Assembly: GCF_016086655.4 (NCBI RefSeq)
Contig: NC_052136.2
Coordinates: 6,882,001 to 6,946,000, forward strand
DNA length: 64,000 bases
DNA from: Lepeophtheirus salmonis
Lineage: Eukaryota > Arthropoda > Copepoda > Siphonostomatoida > Caligidae
Reading direction: 5' to 3'
Shown here in pieces: positions 23,430 through 35,399 of the stretch. The notes beneath the pieces were generated by a model. It was not told the DNA's origin and made no database searches. It saw only the letters and a list, made by a program, of their open reading frames with translations. Positions within the stretch are counted from its first letter, which is position 1. Each line of letters begins with the position of its first letter. The position numbers were made by a program, and so were the translations under genes.

Positions 23430-25375
23430 CTTTTTGTATGTGTATGGATTCACAAAAAGATTCCATTAGCAACTAATAATAATATCACTACTTTCATTAT
23501 TAAAACTTTAAAAGCAAACAAATAATAGAATTATAGTTTACAAAGCATAAACATCTACATATCATTGGAAGCTCAGTTTTTTTAAGGGAATAGTAAAGTG
23601 TTCAAATTGGATACGCATTGTTTGTATGGTATGAATATAGAAACATACATCCATTAAAAAAGTTGAATATGTAGATATAAATAAATTGTATATTTATTTG
23701 CTTTTTTTTAATCTTTTTTTTTTCAAATACAAGGAACCAGAAAAAATTAAAGTTGTAATTAAATTTGTTTATACATATATATATATTTGCATTTTTTGAT
23801 TAATAAGAAAGAACTTTTAGTGGTTGTTGGTCTCGGGGGGGGGGATGAATGAACCGCATATTTTCCTAGTAATTAAAAAATGAATATGAATAAATGAATA
23901 TTTTTGACCAATTATGCATCAATATATTATTATTTCAAGGCTTTGACTAATCATTGATTTCCGACATGAAAAAAAGATTAAATTCAACCATTTTTCATTA
24001 ATATGAAACAACGTCATTTATGAAGTATAAAGGGTTCTAGGCAGTACAGCTTTTTTTTTTTTACAAAAAACAGTTTCCCTTCTTGTTTTAATATTAAAAA
24101 ATATGTTTGAAATATATGGAGTTGCTACATTTTGCAGGACGAGAAAAAACAAAAATATATTAAATAATTATTAACATTTGATGTATGAAAAAGATGATAA
24201 TGTGAGTTTCGCATTATTATTACCCATTTCCTTCTTCTTCCCGTCTTTGAATATTATACCAATTATTCCCAAAAATATGTTACATTTTAAATAATGATCT
24301 GAACTCGATATATAAACCTCATAAAATATTGGATGATCACTAAAAGGGAACAAAAATCCTTTGGATATGCATATTTTTTAAATAAAACAATAAAAAATGT
24401 TGTTTTTTAGATTAAAGATAATAAATTTATTACCAATTGTCTAAAAAAACAAACATAAGAATAATTACGTTTCATAAATTTATTCAAAATCAACAAAGGT
24501 ATGGGCAAAAAATGAAGTCAGTGAAAATTGCAGTTTCGTCTTTTTAGGTGTCAAAAAATGGATTAACAATTGAATATTAGATTTGTAGAATAAATAAAAT
24601 TTGTAGATATTTGTCTGAAAATTTGGTTGCATACAAATTGTACACATAAAATTGATATTTAATTGAAATATCTGTTTTTTCTGAATTAGTTTTAAATTTA
24701 TAAACTCTTTTTCATCAAACGTCAATTTTAAACTTATAAGACATAATAACACAAATATATGCATTTTGGATATAAAATTATAAACTAGAGCAACATTGTA
24801 TTTCCAATTTATAGAACCTTTTTTGTTTATTTTTGCAATATTTGCAAAATGAATTCTATATTTTTTCGACAACATTATTATTATTATAAACTTTTTTTGC
24901 AAAATTTGTGCAAAACATTTTTTGGGCAAAAATTAAAAAATGGACTCTCATCTAGAGTTTTTTTCATGCCTATATGTATAAAGTATGTTATTTGAAAATA
25001 ATTTTTAAAGCATAATAATATACAGGTGCTATATTATAATGCTATGAGAATACCCAAACTCTTGCCTGAGTAACGCCTTGTAACTCTGTATGTATCTGTT
25101 GATTTATCAGTGTCGTAATTAACGGGGAAAGACAAATAATCTTTTTAGCAGTAATAATTAGCGACCAGTTGATAGTGATTCATCAATATTTATTCAAGTC
25201 AGGCCCCCAATGAATAAAAAATAATTTCCCTTCAATAACAAAATCGTGGTCCCGGAATTGTTTGTAATAAAATACATAAAAAGTGGGGATATTTAAATCC
25301 GGAAAATTTAAGAATAATGTACATATATAACAATATATTTCCAAAAATTAATTCAACAATTTACAAATATTTTGC
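23430..25375. other. AT-rich region, no feature recognised
   Basis: A 149-codon minus-strand ORF lies at 24480-24929. Its composition (Lys, Ile, Phe, Asn and Leu throughout) is what random AT-rich DNA gives. It has no motif I can name, and I treat it as spurious. Confidence 0.4.
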
Positions 25376-25384
25376 TTTTACATG

Positions 25385-25850
25385 TAAGTGTCCAATGTGA
25401 AATTAATCATTCAATCCAACCCCCTCCAGCTTCAACCAAAACCCTCCAATCTGGCCTTAAACCTAGCACGGGCATTGATGAGTAACTATTGTCCAGGTTG
25501 GGGACTTCCTAGAGAATTGAAGCCCACAAGGAGTCAACGGTGTTATGTACATATTTATTGGATTCTCTTTCCAAGACAGCCTACACATAGTAGTCCAAGG
25601 GGGTTCGAGTTAAGGACCGAAAAGGCCACATGCCCATTCATTTTAATTGAATATTCTATAAATTAATTATCTGTTACTACCCTGAAACAATCATGAGTAT
25701 TCCAGACCCATCAGACTCTTCGTAAGCATTGACACATTATAAACAGTTGATTTGAGCAGCTTGGAGAAATAATAATCTCCTGCGGAATGTTCCTGGCACA
25801 AAGGCACACAATAACGGCGACACAATGTCCGTATTCCACGAATATCTCAA
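25385..25850 (-). pseudogene. Tc1/mariner deletion derivative (N-terminal part joined to C-terminal part)
   Basis: Read on the minus strand, 25690-25830 gives a helix-turn-helix-like stretch, AGDYYFSKLLKSTVYNV. Soon after comes WPFRSLTRTPLDYYV, the third-Asp block (WPP.SPDLNPLDYYVW in relatives), then LERESNKYVHNTVDSLWASI, EVPNLDNSYSSMP and VEAGGGWIE with a stop at about 25395. The C-terminal tail EAGG-WIE is a typical mariner ending. The first- and second-Asp blocks are absent, so about half of the gene has been deleted. Several stops remain. The inverted repeats could not be fixed. Confidence 0.65.
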
Positions 25851-26160
25851 GGATTTTCAATTTATTCTGATAAGAGTTTCTCAGCTGAATTTGATGAGCC
25901 CACTTTCATAAACAGAAATTTCAGGTTGCCGTGACATAAATGTCTAAATTTATTCTCGATTTAAAAAACTCCTTACCTCGATTTTTTTTAAATGGGAGGG
26001 GAGGGGGTTATGACCCTTCACAATTTATATAGTATCAACACTTTTTGGAAATAGTTAAAAATAATAAATGGTTTTTCAAAACAATATAAATTATTACGTA
26101 TTATTAATGAAACTAAATCAAGAAATTACGTGGAATAATTTAATCATTAGCAAAAAGATA

Positions 26161-27374
26161 TACTGGGCCGTGCAAAATTATTAACCGATGATGTAAATAT
26201 ACTTTTTAAGAGGTTTTGTGGCAACCAATCTGATTGTTTCGTATTTTTACTGTTAAAATAAACAAAAATCCTTCCTGTGAGAGCGTAACAACTTCCACAC
26301 AAGAGACCATGTCCAATCAGGAAACAAAGAAGATCGAAATTGCAGCCTCCTCCGAGCAGGAGTGCCTCATAACAACATTAAGTAACAGGTTGGGGCCTCG
26401 TTGAAGACAATTTACAACGTTTCCAAGCGCTTGGAGGCTGGGGGTGATCTCAAGCATTCCCCTGGGGCTGGCAGGAAGCCCCCTGTCTCAACAAGGCAAG
26501 TAAAGGCAGTGTTCAAGAGGACTCCCAACAGGTCCATTGCCGACATGGTCAGAAAGATGGGAACGTCGACATCAACTATTTCAAGGGCATTGCAAAGGCT
26601 GGAGGAAAGTACCTGCGGCCTACTGAACGCCCTCTGTTAACTGAACGTCAGCGAGACGTCAGACTTGAGCGTACCAAGAAAATCGAAAATGATATCAAGA
26701 GCTCATCTTGACGCATCATCATTTTTTCAGATGAGAAATCTTTTACGGTCGATCCTGTTTTCAACAGGCAAAATGGCAGTGTTGTAAGCTTTGGAGATGT
26801 TTGGAGATCCAACTGGAAGGCCATGAAGCTGGTATGGTTCCCCATTTGCTCAGATTAACAGCAGAGGATTATGTGAAGATTCTGGCGTCCAAGGTCCTTC
26901 CGTGGATCAAATCCATAGTCGGCAACTCTCCTTGGGGTTTTCAACAAGATGGAGCACCCGCTTACACTTCCAAGAAATCTCAGGAGTGGCTCAAGGACAA
27001 CATGAACTTTTGGCCAAGGATTACTGCCCCCCCAGAGCCCAGATCTGAACCCACTAGACTTCCCTATCTAGGCGCACGTGGAGAGCAAGGCCTGCAAAAA
27101 ACGACACAAGAACATAAATGCCTTAAAGGCTGCTGTCAACAAGGCCTGGTCCTCCATGGACGCTGATTACATCCAGCAAGTCTGTGGCAGCTTCAGACGT
27201 CGCCTGACTAGTGTCATTGACTCAAATGGTGGCTACATTGATTAAATTTGATCACAAACTATTTTATTATTCTAAAAATGTATGAATAAATCGTTTCTTA
27301 AGTCATTCAAATGTCATCATTGTCCGCGATATGTTCTGAACAAAATTCGCTAAATAATTCTGCACGGCCCGGTA
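26161..27374 (+). mobile_element. Full-length mariner-like transposon, decayed
   Basis: Inverted repeats TACTGGGCCGTGCAAAATTA (26161) and the complement of the right end, TACCGGGCCGTGCAGAATTA (27374), agree at 18 of 20 positions. Both begin with the TA expected of the target site. The 1,214-bp length is typical. It contains one plus-strand transposase pseudogene. Confidence 0.9.
26309..27245 (+). pseudogene. Mariner/maT-like transposase with frameshifts and a small internal deletion
   Basis: The ATG at 26309 begins MSNQETKKIEIAA. After a one-base shift LLRAGVPHNNI and KTIYNVSKRLEAGGDLKHSP follow (helix-turn-helix). RPTERPLLTERQRDVRLERT leads to RIIIFSDEKSFTVDPVFNRQ (first Asp, about 26722). 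About 70 bp then seem missing before DYVKILASKVLPWIKSIVGN and GFQQDGAPAYTSKKSQEWLK (second Asp, about 26945). A frameshift in a C run near 27033 precedes QSPDLNPLDFPI (third Asp) and HVESKACKKRHKNINALKAA. The tail SVIDSNGGYID ends at TAA 27243-27245. Across the shift, 36 residues separate the second and third Asp, close to the maT (DD37D) group. It is dead but easily traceable. Confidence 0.9.
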
Positions 27375-27379
27375 TATAC

Positions 27380-28515
27380 ATAAGGGCTTTTTCAAGTTTT
27401 TCGATATTTATTCTTAATATTTTTTTTTGTACATATTAATAATTTCTAAATACACTTAACTTCTCTTGCAAACAAAAGTTGATATAAAATATAAACAGGT
27501 TATAATAGTAATATTCATGAATTTTTAATTTTTTGATTTTAACCACTAGAGTGAGGAAGTAAGGAAGATTGCCATTGACAATTGTTATTATTATTTTACA
27601 AGCACTAGTTAAGAAGTATTTATTTTCACTTCTGATATCTTTTTACAAGCACCCAATAGATGAATGTTTTGTATCTATTAGTTCCGCTCTTCCTTTTAGT
27701 TCAGTGACAATAAATAATGAAACGCAGAGTTACAATGTTTGTAATGAAATACGACATTTAAAATTGTAAAAAAGAAAAAAACAGTTGTTGAATGTGCTCT
27801 TTTTTTTTTTTTGCACATTATTTAATAAATTGTTGTAGTGTTAGCTTTTTTTTCTGAAAACAGAATTATTGCATATCTTTGATGTAAGTGGTTTTATAAG
27901 TGCATATATATAAATTTAAATATAATTACAATATATATTATTTTCCCGGCAATAATGTTTTTTTAAATGTAGAAGGTTATTTTTTCTATAGCTGCAATTT
28001 ATCCTCCCCCCTCAAATATAGATGTAGTTAATTTATTAATTTACACAACCTCTCTTAAAAAAACCCAGAAAAGGCCAGAAATGACTGGTATTTACCCAAA
28101 TAAGTCAATCAACCAAACTGCTATTCATATCTTAAGTAATCAACTCTAATGATACGTTATCTGAGAACAAAGAATATTCATTTCCCTACATACCTACTTT
28201 TTATTTAAGCCTTGACATAAATATTTTCCATTTGCAGTAATCCAGTAATTGGTTTTTTGGACATTACTTTCATGTTGGCATAAGATTAAAAGTAATAAAA
28301 ATAATTTGGTAAGAACTATTGTTACACAGATGGAAGGGAAGTAACTTACAAATAAATTTCATTTTAGATCGATAGTAAGTAACAAATATATTAAAGAATG
28401 ATAATATTTTGAATAAGCATTACCCTTTTTGTTATTTATTCTATTGATTATCTAACATCTGGATAGACAATAGCCAGGCAACCTCCTCGATAGATCCTTG
28501 AAAATAAATAATAAA
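27380..28515. other. AT-rich sequence, no feature recognised
   Basis: A 66-codon ORF at 27569-27769 has no family resemblance. A T run lies near 27801-27813. Confidence 0.4.
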
Positions 28516-28518
28516 TAA

Positions 28519-29418
28519 CACAGAGGGGAACAATTTTGTACAAATGAATTCAAGCCAAAAAACAATTTATTTTTGAACGCAGAATCCAAAAGTAATATCA
28601 GTTTTTTTTTCAGTCATCTGAAATGTCTGGGATTATAGTAACTGGGTGTTATTATTTTTCAGAGTCTTTTTTTACCCTTAAAACAGTGCACAAATTATAT
28701 ATAAAAAAAGAATATCATAGCTGATATTATGGAAAAATATTCAATGTATAATTTTAAAAAAAAGAAAAGATTTTTGTTTTCTTTTTGTAGTGTTTTAATT
28801 TTTATGGGGTTGTACTAACAAATAGTCAAGATATTTTTTCCTATTTCAATTCCAATTTCATGACGTCATGCTTTGTAAAAGCAAGATTGAGATAATGGAA
28901 GGAAGACATTTTTAAATTGATTATCCATCTCAAGAGATGTTCAAATTTGGTTTCCGAATTCCACAAGGGACGACAGGAGGAGACTTCATACAAGAAAAAC
29001 TCCCAGACCTGATAGGGGAGTAGAGCGGACTCCATCCTTAAAAATAATATTCGAGGATCAAAACTATAAAACGATCTATTCATGATGAGTAGATAATTAA
29101 TTTTAATATTTCATAATAGGATCACTTAAACAATACAAAATGTAATAAAAATTCTTGGAGATGCATATTTTTTAAATAATTTTTTTATTTAAAAATACAA
29201 TGAATATTTTTCTATAATATAAGCTATGATTTCCCCATGACTATATATTATGAATAAGTTATAAGGGTAAAAACACTTTTATATAACTTTTATTTACTAT
29301 AATCCCAGATATTTCAGATGACTGAAAGAAAAACGTAGATCCGTTTTGGATTCTGCGTTTAAAAATAAATTCCTTTTTTGGCTTGAATTCATTTGTACAA
29401 AAGGAGTTTTCGCCTGTG
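28519..29418. mobile_element. 900-bp foldback element with ~230-bp inverted arms (family F3)
   Basis: Arm A (28519-28757) and arm B (29190-29418) are reverse complements over their length. In the orientation of arm B the shared blocks are CATTGAATATTTTT, AGCTATGAT, AAGGGTAAAAA, TACTATAATCCCAGA, ATTTCAGATGACTGAAA, TTTGGATTCTGCGTT, and TTTGGCTTGAATTCATTTGT. Ends are CACAG...CTGTG, each flanked by TAA, which could be a 3-bp target duplication. The ~430-bp centre holds a minus-strand ORF (28841-29083, 80 codons) without recognised motif. A related copy lies at 45251-45748. I cannot assign a superfamily; a TAA duplication would fit PIF/Harbinger but may be chance. Confidence 0.8.
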
Positions 29419-29424
29419 TAATTC

Positions 29425-30705
29425 TTTCATTAAATAACAACTGTATGAGAGAAGAATTAATGAATTATGAATGTGGAGAGAGGGAATTATTCCATCGTCT
29501 GGGACACCTTTATTTATGATCTAAATAACCAATCATGAAATTGTGGATCGTTAGGTCAAAGATTTTGTCGGAAAATATCATTTTTCGAAGGTGAAACTTG
29601 AAAGAACTCTCCAATAGCAATTATCAAGTATGATTAAATAGTGATGAAGGAAAAACTACTTCTTTATACAGGATTTCCCTTTATCCCTTTCAATTCGAAC
29701 TTCTAATCGCATATTGCCTTTATTAGTAAGTATGGAAGAACGATCTTTTATTAAACCTCATTTTTGAAGGAATATCCATAATATAGCGTCTCTTGATTTC
29801 TATTTCAAAATCTTCATGTTTAAAATAAAGAGAGCCAATAACTTTAAAACCAAGAGATATCAATGGTTTTACAATCCATATCAAAAATTATAGTTGTATA
29901 AAAAAGACATCAGAGGTTACTAGAATAAATATATAGCATTTTTCACTTATAGTAAATAATAAATTGGTTTAGCTGACTTCCATTTACTTAGAATTTTCAT
30001 GTCTGATAATGGAAATTTATGCTAAGAAGTTTTTATATCTTTATCTTTGAGCTTTCAACCAACTGCTTTACCAGTATGGCAACAAGGGACTAAACAAATT
30101 AATGACAAATTTCACTTTCTATAAAAAAATATATATTTCTAACTTATTTATTATCAAATAATATAACTTGTTAAATCAAAACATTTCATATTTTTTTTGA
30201 ATGAACAATTTATCTATATGTTAATTAATCTATCTTTATTCTTTTTATTTTAGTTTTTGCCTAAAATAGAATAATTAATGAATTTTATGTCTTGAAAAAA
30301 AAAAGACTAGTTTGCTAATTTTTATATTTCTGCTTCGTAAAAATAAAATAACGGATTTTCCACTTTGTTGATTTGCAAAAAAAATGTTGAATATATTATA
30401 TAATTATTTCATATATTAGTTTGCCAAATTATACTTTTTCAATTTGCCCATTCAAGCTCATGACCTTATAAATGCAGTGTTAGTCATAAATTGGGTTGTA
30501 TATGCCTGTATAAATGTATGCTGACGTTTTATATTTTAACGTATTTATAAAATATTAAGAAAATAATAGTATTGAACAAATAATAAAATACATATATTAA
30601 TGGAAGGATGGGATCCCTATCCTTAGATATAAATAATTTGCTGTGCCCGAGGGCACAGTGGTAACAAAATATTTCATGCTCTAGGAAGAATATGATTATG
30701 TGTCT
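29425..30705. other. AT-rich sequence with a small GC-rich hairpin
   Basis: No coding relic was found. TGTGCCCGAGGGCACA near 30642-30657 forms a short perfect palindrome of unknown meaning about 55 bp before the next mariner. Confidence 0.45.
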
Positions 30706-30709
30706 AGCA

Positions 30710-31341
30710 TACCGGGTGCGGCAAAAAAATCTTTAAACTCTCAATCTAGAACTTTATCAAGATGTGTTTCAGCAACCACTATGTTAATAAAATAAAAATA
30801 ATTAATATGATGTCTTGGCTAACCTAATCATCCCCCCTTGGCAGCAATAATGGCTTCAAGGCAACCATGGAAGGCTTTTCATCCATTATGGATGTAGTCC
30901 TCCGATATGGTATACAAGTGCTGGTTGACGGTGTCCTTGAAGCTGTTGATATTTATGTGATAGACGGTGCAGGCCTTGGACACAACATTCACCTAAAAAT
31001 GGGAATTCCAATCTGTAGATGTGCTCCACATGGGCTTCAAAGATTTGACCTTAGAAGCCTCCTTGACTTCTTTCAGATTCAATTTCCGTTTTCTGCTTAA
31101 CCCGAGCTTCCTGTCCATGATCTCCCACTTCATTACAGCATAAACGGTTGGCCTGAAAAGTGCACGGACCGAAGTTCGTTGGTCACTTTCAGAAAACATT
31201 TTCTTGGTATCAAAGACACTTAGGAAGATGTAGCTTTCTATTTATTTTTGGTATTTGACCGGAACTATTTTACTGCATTCACAGAAACCTTGATTTATGT
31301 AGCAAAAATGAAGTGTAAAGATTTTGAGAACGAACCCGATA
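30710..31341 (-). mobile_element. Mariner deletion derivative, 632 bp, with both inverted repeats
   Basis: The left end TACCGGGTGCGGCAAAAAAA followed by TCTTTAAACT matches the complement of the right end (TATCGGGTTCG...AAAATCTTTACACT). Both begin with TA. The interior reads on the minus strand as the N-terminal part of a transposase joined to its C-terminal part, so about half of the ~1.25-kb parental element is gone. Confidence 0.8.
30810..31199 (-). pseudogene. Internally deleted mariner transposase
   Basis: From 31199 downwards the frame reads MFSESDQRTSVRALFRPTVY and RKRKLNLKEVKEASKVKS, an N-terminal mariner stretch. After a stop at 30993 it continues as VVSKACTVYHININSFKDTV, ISEDYIHNG and KAFHGCLEAIIAAKGG, the conserved C-terminal tail (VESKAC..RH.N...LK, then E.IIAA.GG). 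The FSDE, QQDGAP and NPLDF blocks are absent. The tail resembles that of the 26.3-kb copy but is clearly a different lineage. Confidence 0.75.
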
Positions 31342-31344
31342 TTC

Positions 31345-34275
31345 ATATATTTTATAAATTCAATTAAACAGTCCCATAAAATAGTATATCTGAAACTTAG
31401 TAATACATTTGATAGTTTTTTTGTGTCCGGGTTAGGAGAATTGATTCTTTTTTACTGTTCCAAGGAAAAAAAAATTACACGTAAGAAATATGTTATGTAT
31501 GGTTCAATATTTTTTGGATCAGTTGATGCATCATTTAGAAATGTTCCTGTTTTCGTAAATAAAAAAATATATATTTGCATTTTACTTAATGATAAACAAC
31601 AACCACATGTTGAATTCCTTTGAGAACCCCTGCTTGTTCTGTAGGATCCTCATAAATCCATATGGATACCTATTGAAAAACGTGAAGCAAAAAAAAAAAA
31701 AAAAAAAAAAAGGTACAATAAGAAATTTTATAAGAGTTAACATGAAAAAATTAAGAAAAGGGGAAATACCAACAACATTTTTTGACATCATTTCTACATA
31801 GTGTTTAATATTCATGAATATATTTTGATCAATCATTAAAACTTTTTGGATAATCCTGGAACACGTAATCATTCTAATTATAGTTTTATACCCTAATTTG
31901 ATTTTAGAAACTGTATTTGAACTTTCCAGTGATTACATACCTTATGAGTATTTTGATGAAAGAAAATTAAAAACTCCAGCCACTGCTTAGCTTGAGCGGT
32001 ATTTTTCCATTAAAACAAAAGAAAAATATAGTTTCATTGTTTTACAAATGTTGAAAAATATCATCTAAGTCTCTAAGTATAATTACAACAGTTGAAAATA
32101 TGAGCTTGAGTTTGAAATTAAGAAAATTTAACAATATAGTAATTTTACAAGAATAAATATATCAGTACTTTATATTATTAGCTTACTAAATGTGTTATAG
32201 AAAATTAAACTATAAACCTATATTTTGAATCTACCCTCAAACCCCTTTTAAATGCCCTGCTAGACCTAATTAATATGTTGGCTTCGAAATGTATAAATAT
32301 ATTTAATAACAAAGAAGAAGAATACAATACGAGAAAAATTGAAAAACTGGTTCCCACTGAGATTTTGCATTTAGTATATTGACTTTTATTGTACTTTTCG
32401 AATTTACTGCTTTCCAAAAATTACTTTTTATTTCTCTTAATAAGTTTTTTTTTTTACAATATCTATAACAAAATTTGATTAAATCATTAATGTTTTTCCG
32501 ATAATGATTTCTATTGTAGTAAACAGTTATGATTTAAACTATGTGCCTTTGGAATTTTTGATGTTTGAAAAAAAAGGGGTTGTCGCACCTGTTTCTAGGA
32601 TTTTTATATATCTTTTTAATTGGTTTGATGGAGTAGCACTGATGTATTGTTTATAATTAAACACTATACTATTAAAATTACTCCATCTAACCTTGAAATT
32701 AACATTCAAGTTCTTAAACATAAAGTATGTTTCCTTGTCTAGAAGCGACAGTCAATCAAACCCACTCACAGTTTTTCCTATTATAAAAGTTCAAGTGGTA
32801 ATCTTTATTTTATTTATTTGCTTATATAGTTTGTTCATTTAATTATACTTATTTTGATTTTATCAACTGTCTTGAAGCGTTTCCACTGACGTCATAAATT
32901 ACATCATAATTATATCCGATACCATCTTAAGGGCACATAGTTTATATTTTTAATATGTAAAATGAAGAAACTTTGTATAAATATACATTAAACTTCACCA
33001 TATATCTATAAGGATATACAAAGTACTTATATTTGTATTGAAAACTTCTTCATGCCAATGATAAGTAATTATATTTGAAATAAATCAAAGTATTTTATAC
33101 TAAAAATCCCTAAAAATTGCTCGATTTGTACAATTACTTAATTTTTGGATGGATTAGAGATGATCAAAGAAAAATCTTAAGATTATAAAAGCTAAATTGT
33201 ACAAATGTATATTAAAATAATTTCATATTTTAAAAACATATTAACGTTTGATATATAGTAAGACTTGGCAATAGAGGGAAATATTTTTGATAGACTGTAA
33301 GTTTTAAGACAATTCATCTTGAGTAAGTGGTATTTTCTCTTGCTAAAATGGCCATCAAGGTCTGGGAACAACTTATGGCCAAGTATCTATCAATATTTGG
33401 CTGTATCAAAATTTGAGATATCTTAGATTTAACAAACTTATCATAGTTCTTGGATCGAAAAGATCAAGTATTCAAAGGTATTGGCTTCCTTTTACCTAAA
33501 CACAAGTTAAAATAAGCGCAAGTTATTTTTCTCGCACTTCATCCATTTTAAAGTTATGGCTTTACTCTTTATTTTTTAGGAATACTTTTTTTACAAAAAA
33601 TATAGTCAATAGGTGTTGAAATATTTTATATTCAACACCTTATAAAGCCACAACTTCAGATCCAAAAGAGTTCAATGACTGATGATACACTAAGTAGCTA
33701 AAATATTTTGCTAATCTCCTAGTAGAAATCCAGCTCTATAGAAATCTCTATGGAGCTTCTTTCAAAAATGTGATAAAGGCTCCATCGAGAGTCAGAAACA
33801 CCTAAATGAAAAATTACATCAGTAAATGTTTCTATTTAAAGCATAATAAACCAGATAAGTATGTTGTTGTCTTACAATTATATCACAATATTGTATTTCT
33901 TGAAACCCTCTATCCCAAATATATCAGGATATATAAGGATTCTCGAAATTCATTGCTTTCATTTACCCCTTTCAATTTGTCAAAAAGCAATTATATAAAT
34001 TGCCATTTAAATGGAATCATATAATTGGAAAAATACAATAGACAACATATATTAGTTTCTGAATAAAATTATTGATATACCTTACAAATTCAACTATTCA
34101 TTATTCAATTATACCTTCGAAGTATAATCATGTTATAATATTTTGATTTTATGTGATGTATTTATAGGTTTATTCTATAAACATTTATTATTATGGCCTT
34201 AAGTTACAGATTGATATTCACCTTCAGATATCAAAAGGCATATTAAATTATTGCTTTAAGATAGTATATTTAATT
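31345..34275. other. AT-rich region, short inverted repeat, no gene
   Basis: ORFs at 31324-31623 and 31582-31872 flank an A/T run and have no recognisable motif. A 23-A tract lies at 31689-31711. At 33538-33670 a small imperfect inverted repeat surrounds GGTGTTGAA...TTCAACACC (33613-33640). Confidence 0.4.
33538..33670. repeat. Small imperfect inverted repeat
   Basis: The central palindrome ggtgttgaa...ttcaacacc (33613-33640) is flanked by AAAGTTATGGCTTTA on the left and the complement of TAAAGCCACAACTTCAGATCC on the right. Total span is about 130 bp. It may be a short MITE or a cruciform-forming site. Confidence 0.5.
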
Positions 34276-34280
34276 ATGTT

Positions 34281-35154
34281 AACCAGGTGGTCTATTGAAA
34301 TCTCAACACTAACTACTTCAATAGTTAATGAAGGTGGAGTGATTGAAATTAATTAATATATCAATATATTAAAGCAGATACATTTATTTAAATAAAGTAA
34401 CTAAACCTGAGCTCTTTAGCTTACGTAGAAGTCGAGAAAATGACACTTGAACGTGATTGACAAATTTCCATTCATGCACTCCAAGCAGTTCGGCATTTCC
34501 AGGACCACCGTATACGCCGTCAATAAGTACAAAACGTTGGAGGGGAAGAAGATCTCTGTCAAAAGACCAAACTGGATGCAGACGAGTAAAAGAAAATAGC
34601 CCAGGACAATCCCCTCAAGTACATGTTGACTCATGCAAGAGATCTCGCTGTTTTACAACAGATTGTCTAGAGAGCTATAAAAAGGGTCTGGGGTGGGGGT
34701 GGAAAGAGCCTTGTGAGGGTGGAGTGGCCACTTTTGACACCACTAATGAAATTAACCCATCTCCATTATAAGACTCTTTTGAATTAGTCTTTTGAACTCT
34801 TTTTTGACACTTTTGCCCCCCCCCCTATATGCCCTGATGCCAACCTTCTCGACTACACCTTTTGTGTTAAGTGTCCAAGATGGACACTTGCAGTGTCCAT
34901 AATTTAAATACTGAATTCCTCAAAGCCAGAACGGGGAGGCCATTACATACTACATCTGCAGCGGGTGCCAGACCTTCCACCACCACCTGAAAACCATCAT
35001 TGTTCCTAAGGTCGACTTCCTTAATGTTTAAGGAAGTTAGGACACACATACATGTATAGAATTAATATTGTTGAAATTCCAATATTAATTAATAAATTAT
35101 ATCTTGCTGAAGTTTAAAATTCAAAGTGTTTAGATTTTAATTGACCACTTGGTA
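34281..35154 (+). mobile_element. Mariner deletion derivative, ~870 bp, with inverted repeats
   Basis: The left end CCAGGTGGTCTATTGAAATC...AACACT (34283) matches the complement of the right end (CCAAGTGGTCAATTAAAATC...AACACT, ending 35152) at about 18 of the first 20 bases. TA adjoins the right end, and AA adjoins the left, so the left target base has changed. The interior encodes broken transposase pieces on the plus strand. Confidence 0.8.
34440..34950 (+). pseudogene. Internally deleted mariner transposase
   Basis: The plus strand gives an N-terminal stretch in shifting frames: KIAQDNPLKYMLTHARDLAV (34590-34650), RAIKRVWGGGGKSLVRVEWP with LLTPLMK (34672-34745), and KTLLN. Relatives have KSLVRVERPLLTPAMK and KTLLN here, just before the first-Asp block. 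The sequence then jumps to CPDANLLDYTF (34830-34862), the third-Asp block. The first- and second-Asp blocks are absent. No convincing C-terminal tail was fixed, although VSKMDTCSVHNLNTEFLKA (from about 34873) resembles the VESK-x-C..H-N...LKA segment. Confidence 0.65.
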
Positions 35155-35235
35155 TTGTGTGCAATGAAAATATGTTTAATCATATTTTAAGTTGGAGTTG
35201 AAAATATGTGATTATATCGACTTGTCGGTTAATTT

Positions 35236-35385
35236 TATAAATATACCCTCTTTTTCAAAACTACCATGACCGGTAAATGCATTTTCATCCTCTTCGTCCT
35301 TGTCATCTTTATACCTGTCCAAGGCCGTTGCTATGATTTTTCTCTTTTTTTTTTTTGGGGTAGATTATTATTATTTTTTAAATAA
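35236..35385 (+). CDS. Small ORF with a signal-peptide-like N-terminus (possible first exon)
   Basis: The ATG at 35266 opens a 39-codon frame ending at TAA 35383-35385. Residues 1-20 are MTGKCIFILFVLVIFIPVQG: a short polar start with one Lys, a strongly hydrophobic core and a small-residue end, the layout of a secretion signal. RCYDF follows. The remainder runs into a T tract and is unlikely to be real protein. A GT at 35360-35361 (GGG|GTAGAT) could serve as splice donor for a signal exon. A TATA-like TATAAATATA at 35236 lies only 30 bp before the ATG, so the 5' leader would be very short. No downstream exon was recognised. It lies just outside the mariner end. It may be chance. Confidence 0.3.
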   Translation, partial: YKYTLFFKTTMTGKCIFILFVLVIFIPVQGRCYDFSLFFFWGRLLLFFK

Positions 35386-35399
35386 TCTTGATATACAAT

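Noticed and set aside
24480..24929. 149-codon minus-strand ORF
   Set aside because: Composition is that of random AT-rich DNA (Lys, Ile, Phe, Asn, Leu throughout), with no motif or domain pattern.
31582..31872. 96-codon minus-strand ORF with a Phe run
   Set aside because: It reads through a poly-T tract, has no family resemblance, and an overlapping plus-strand ORF is equally open.
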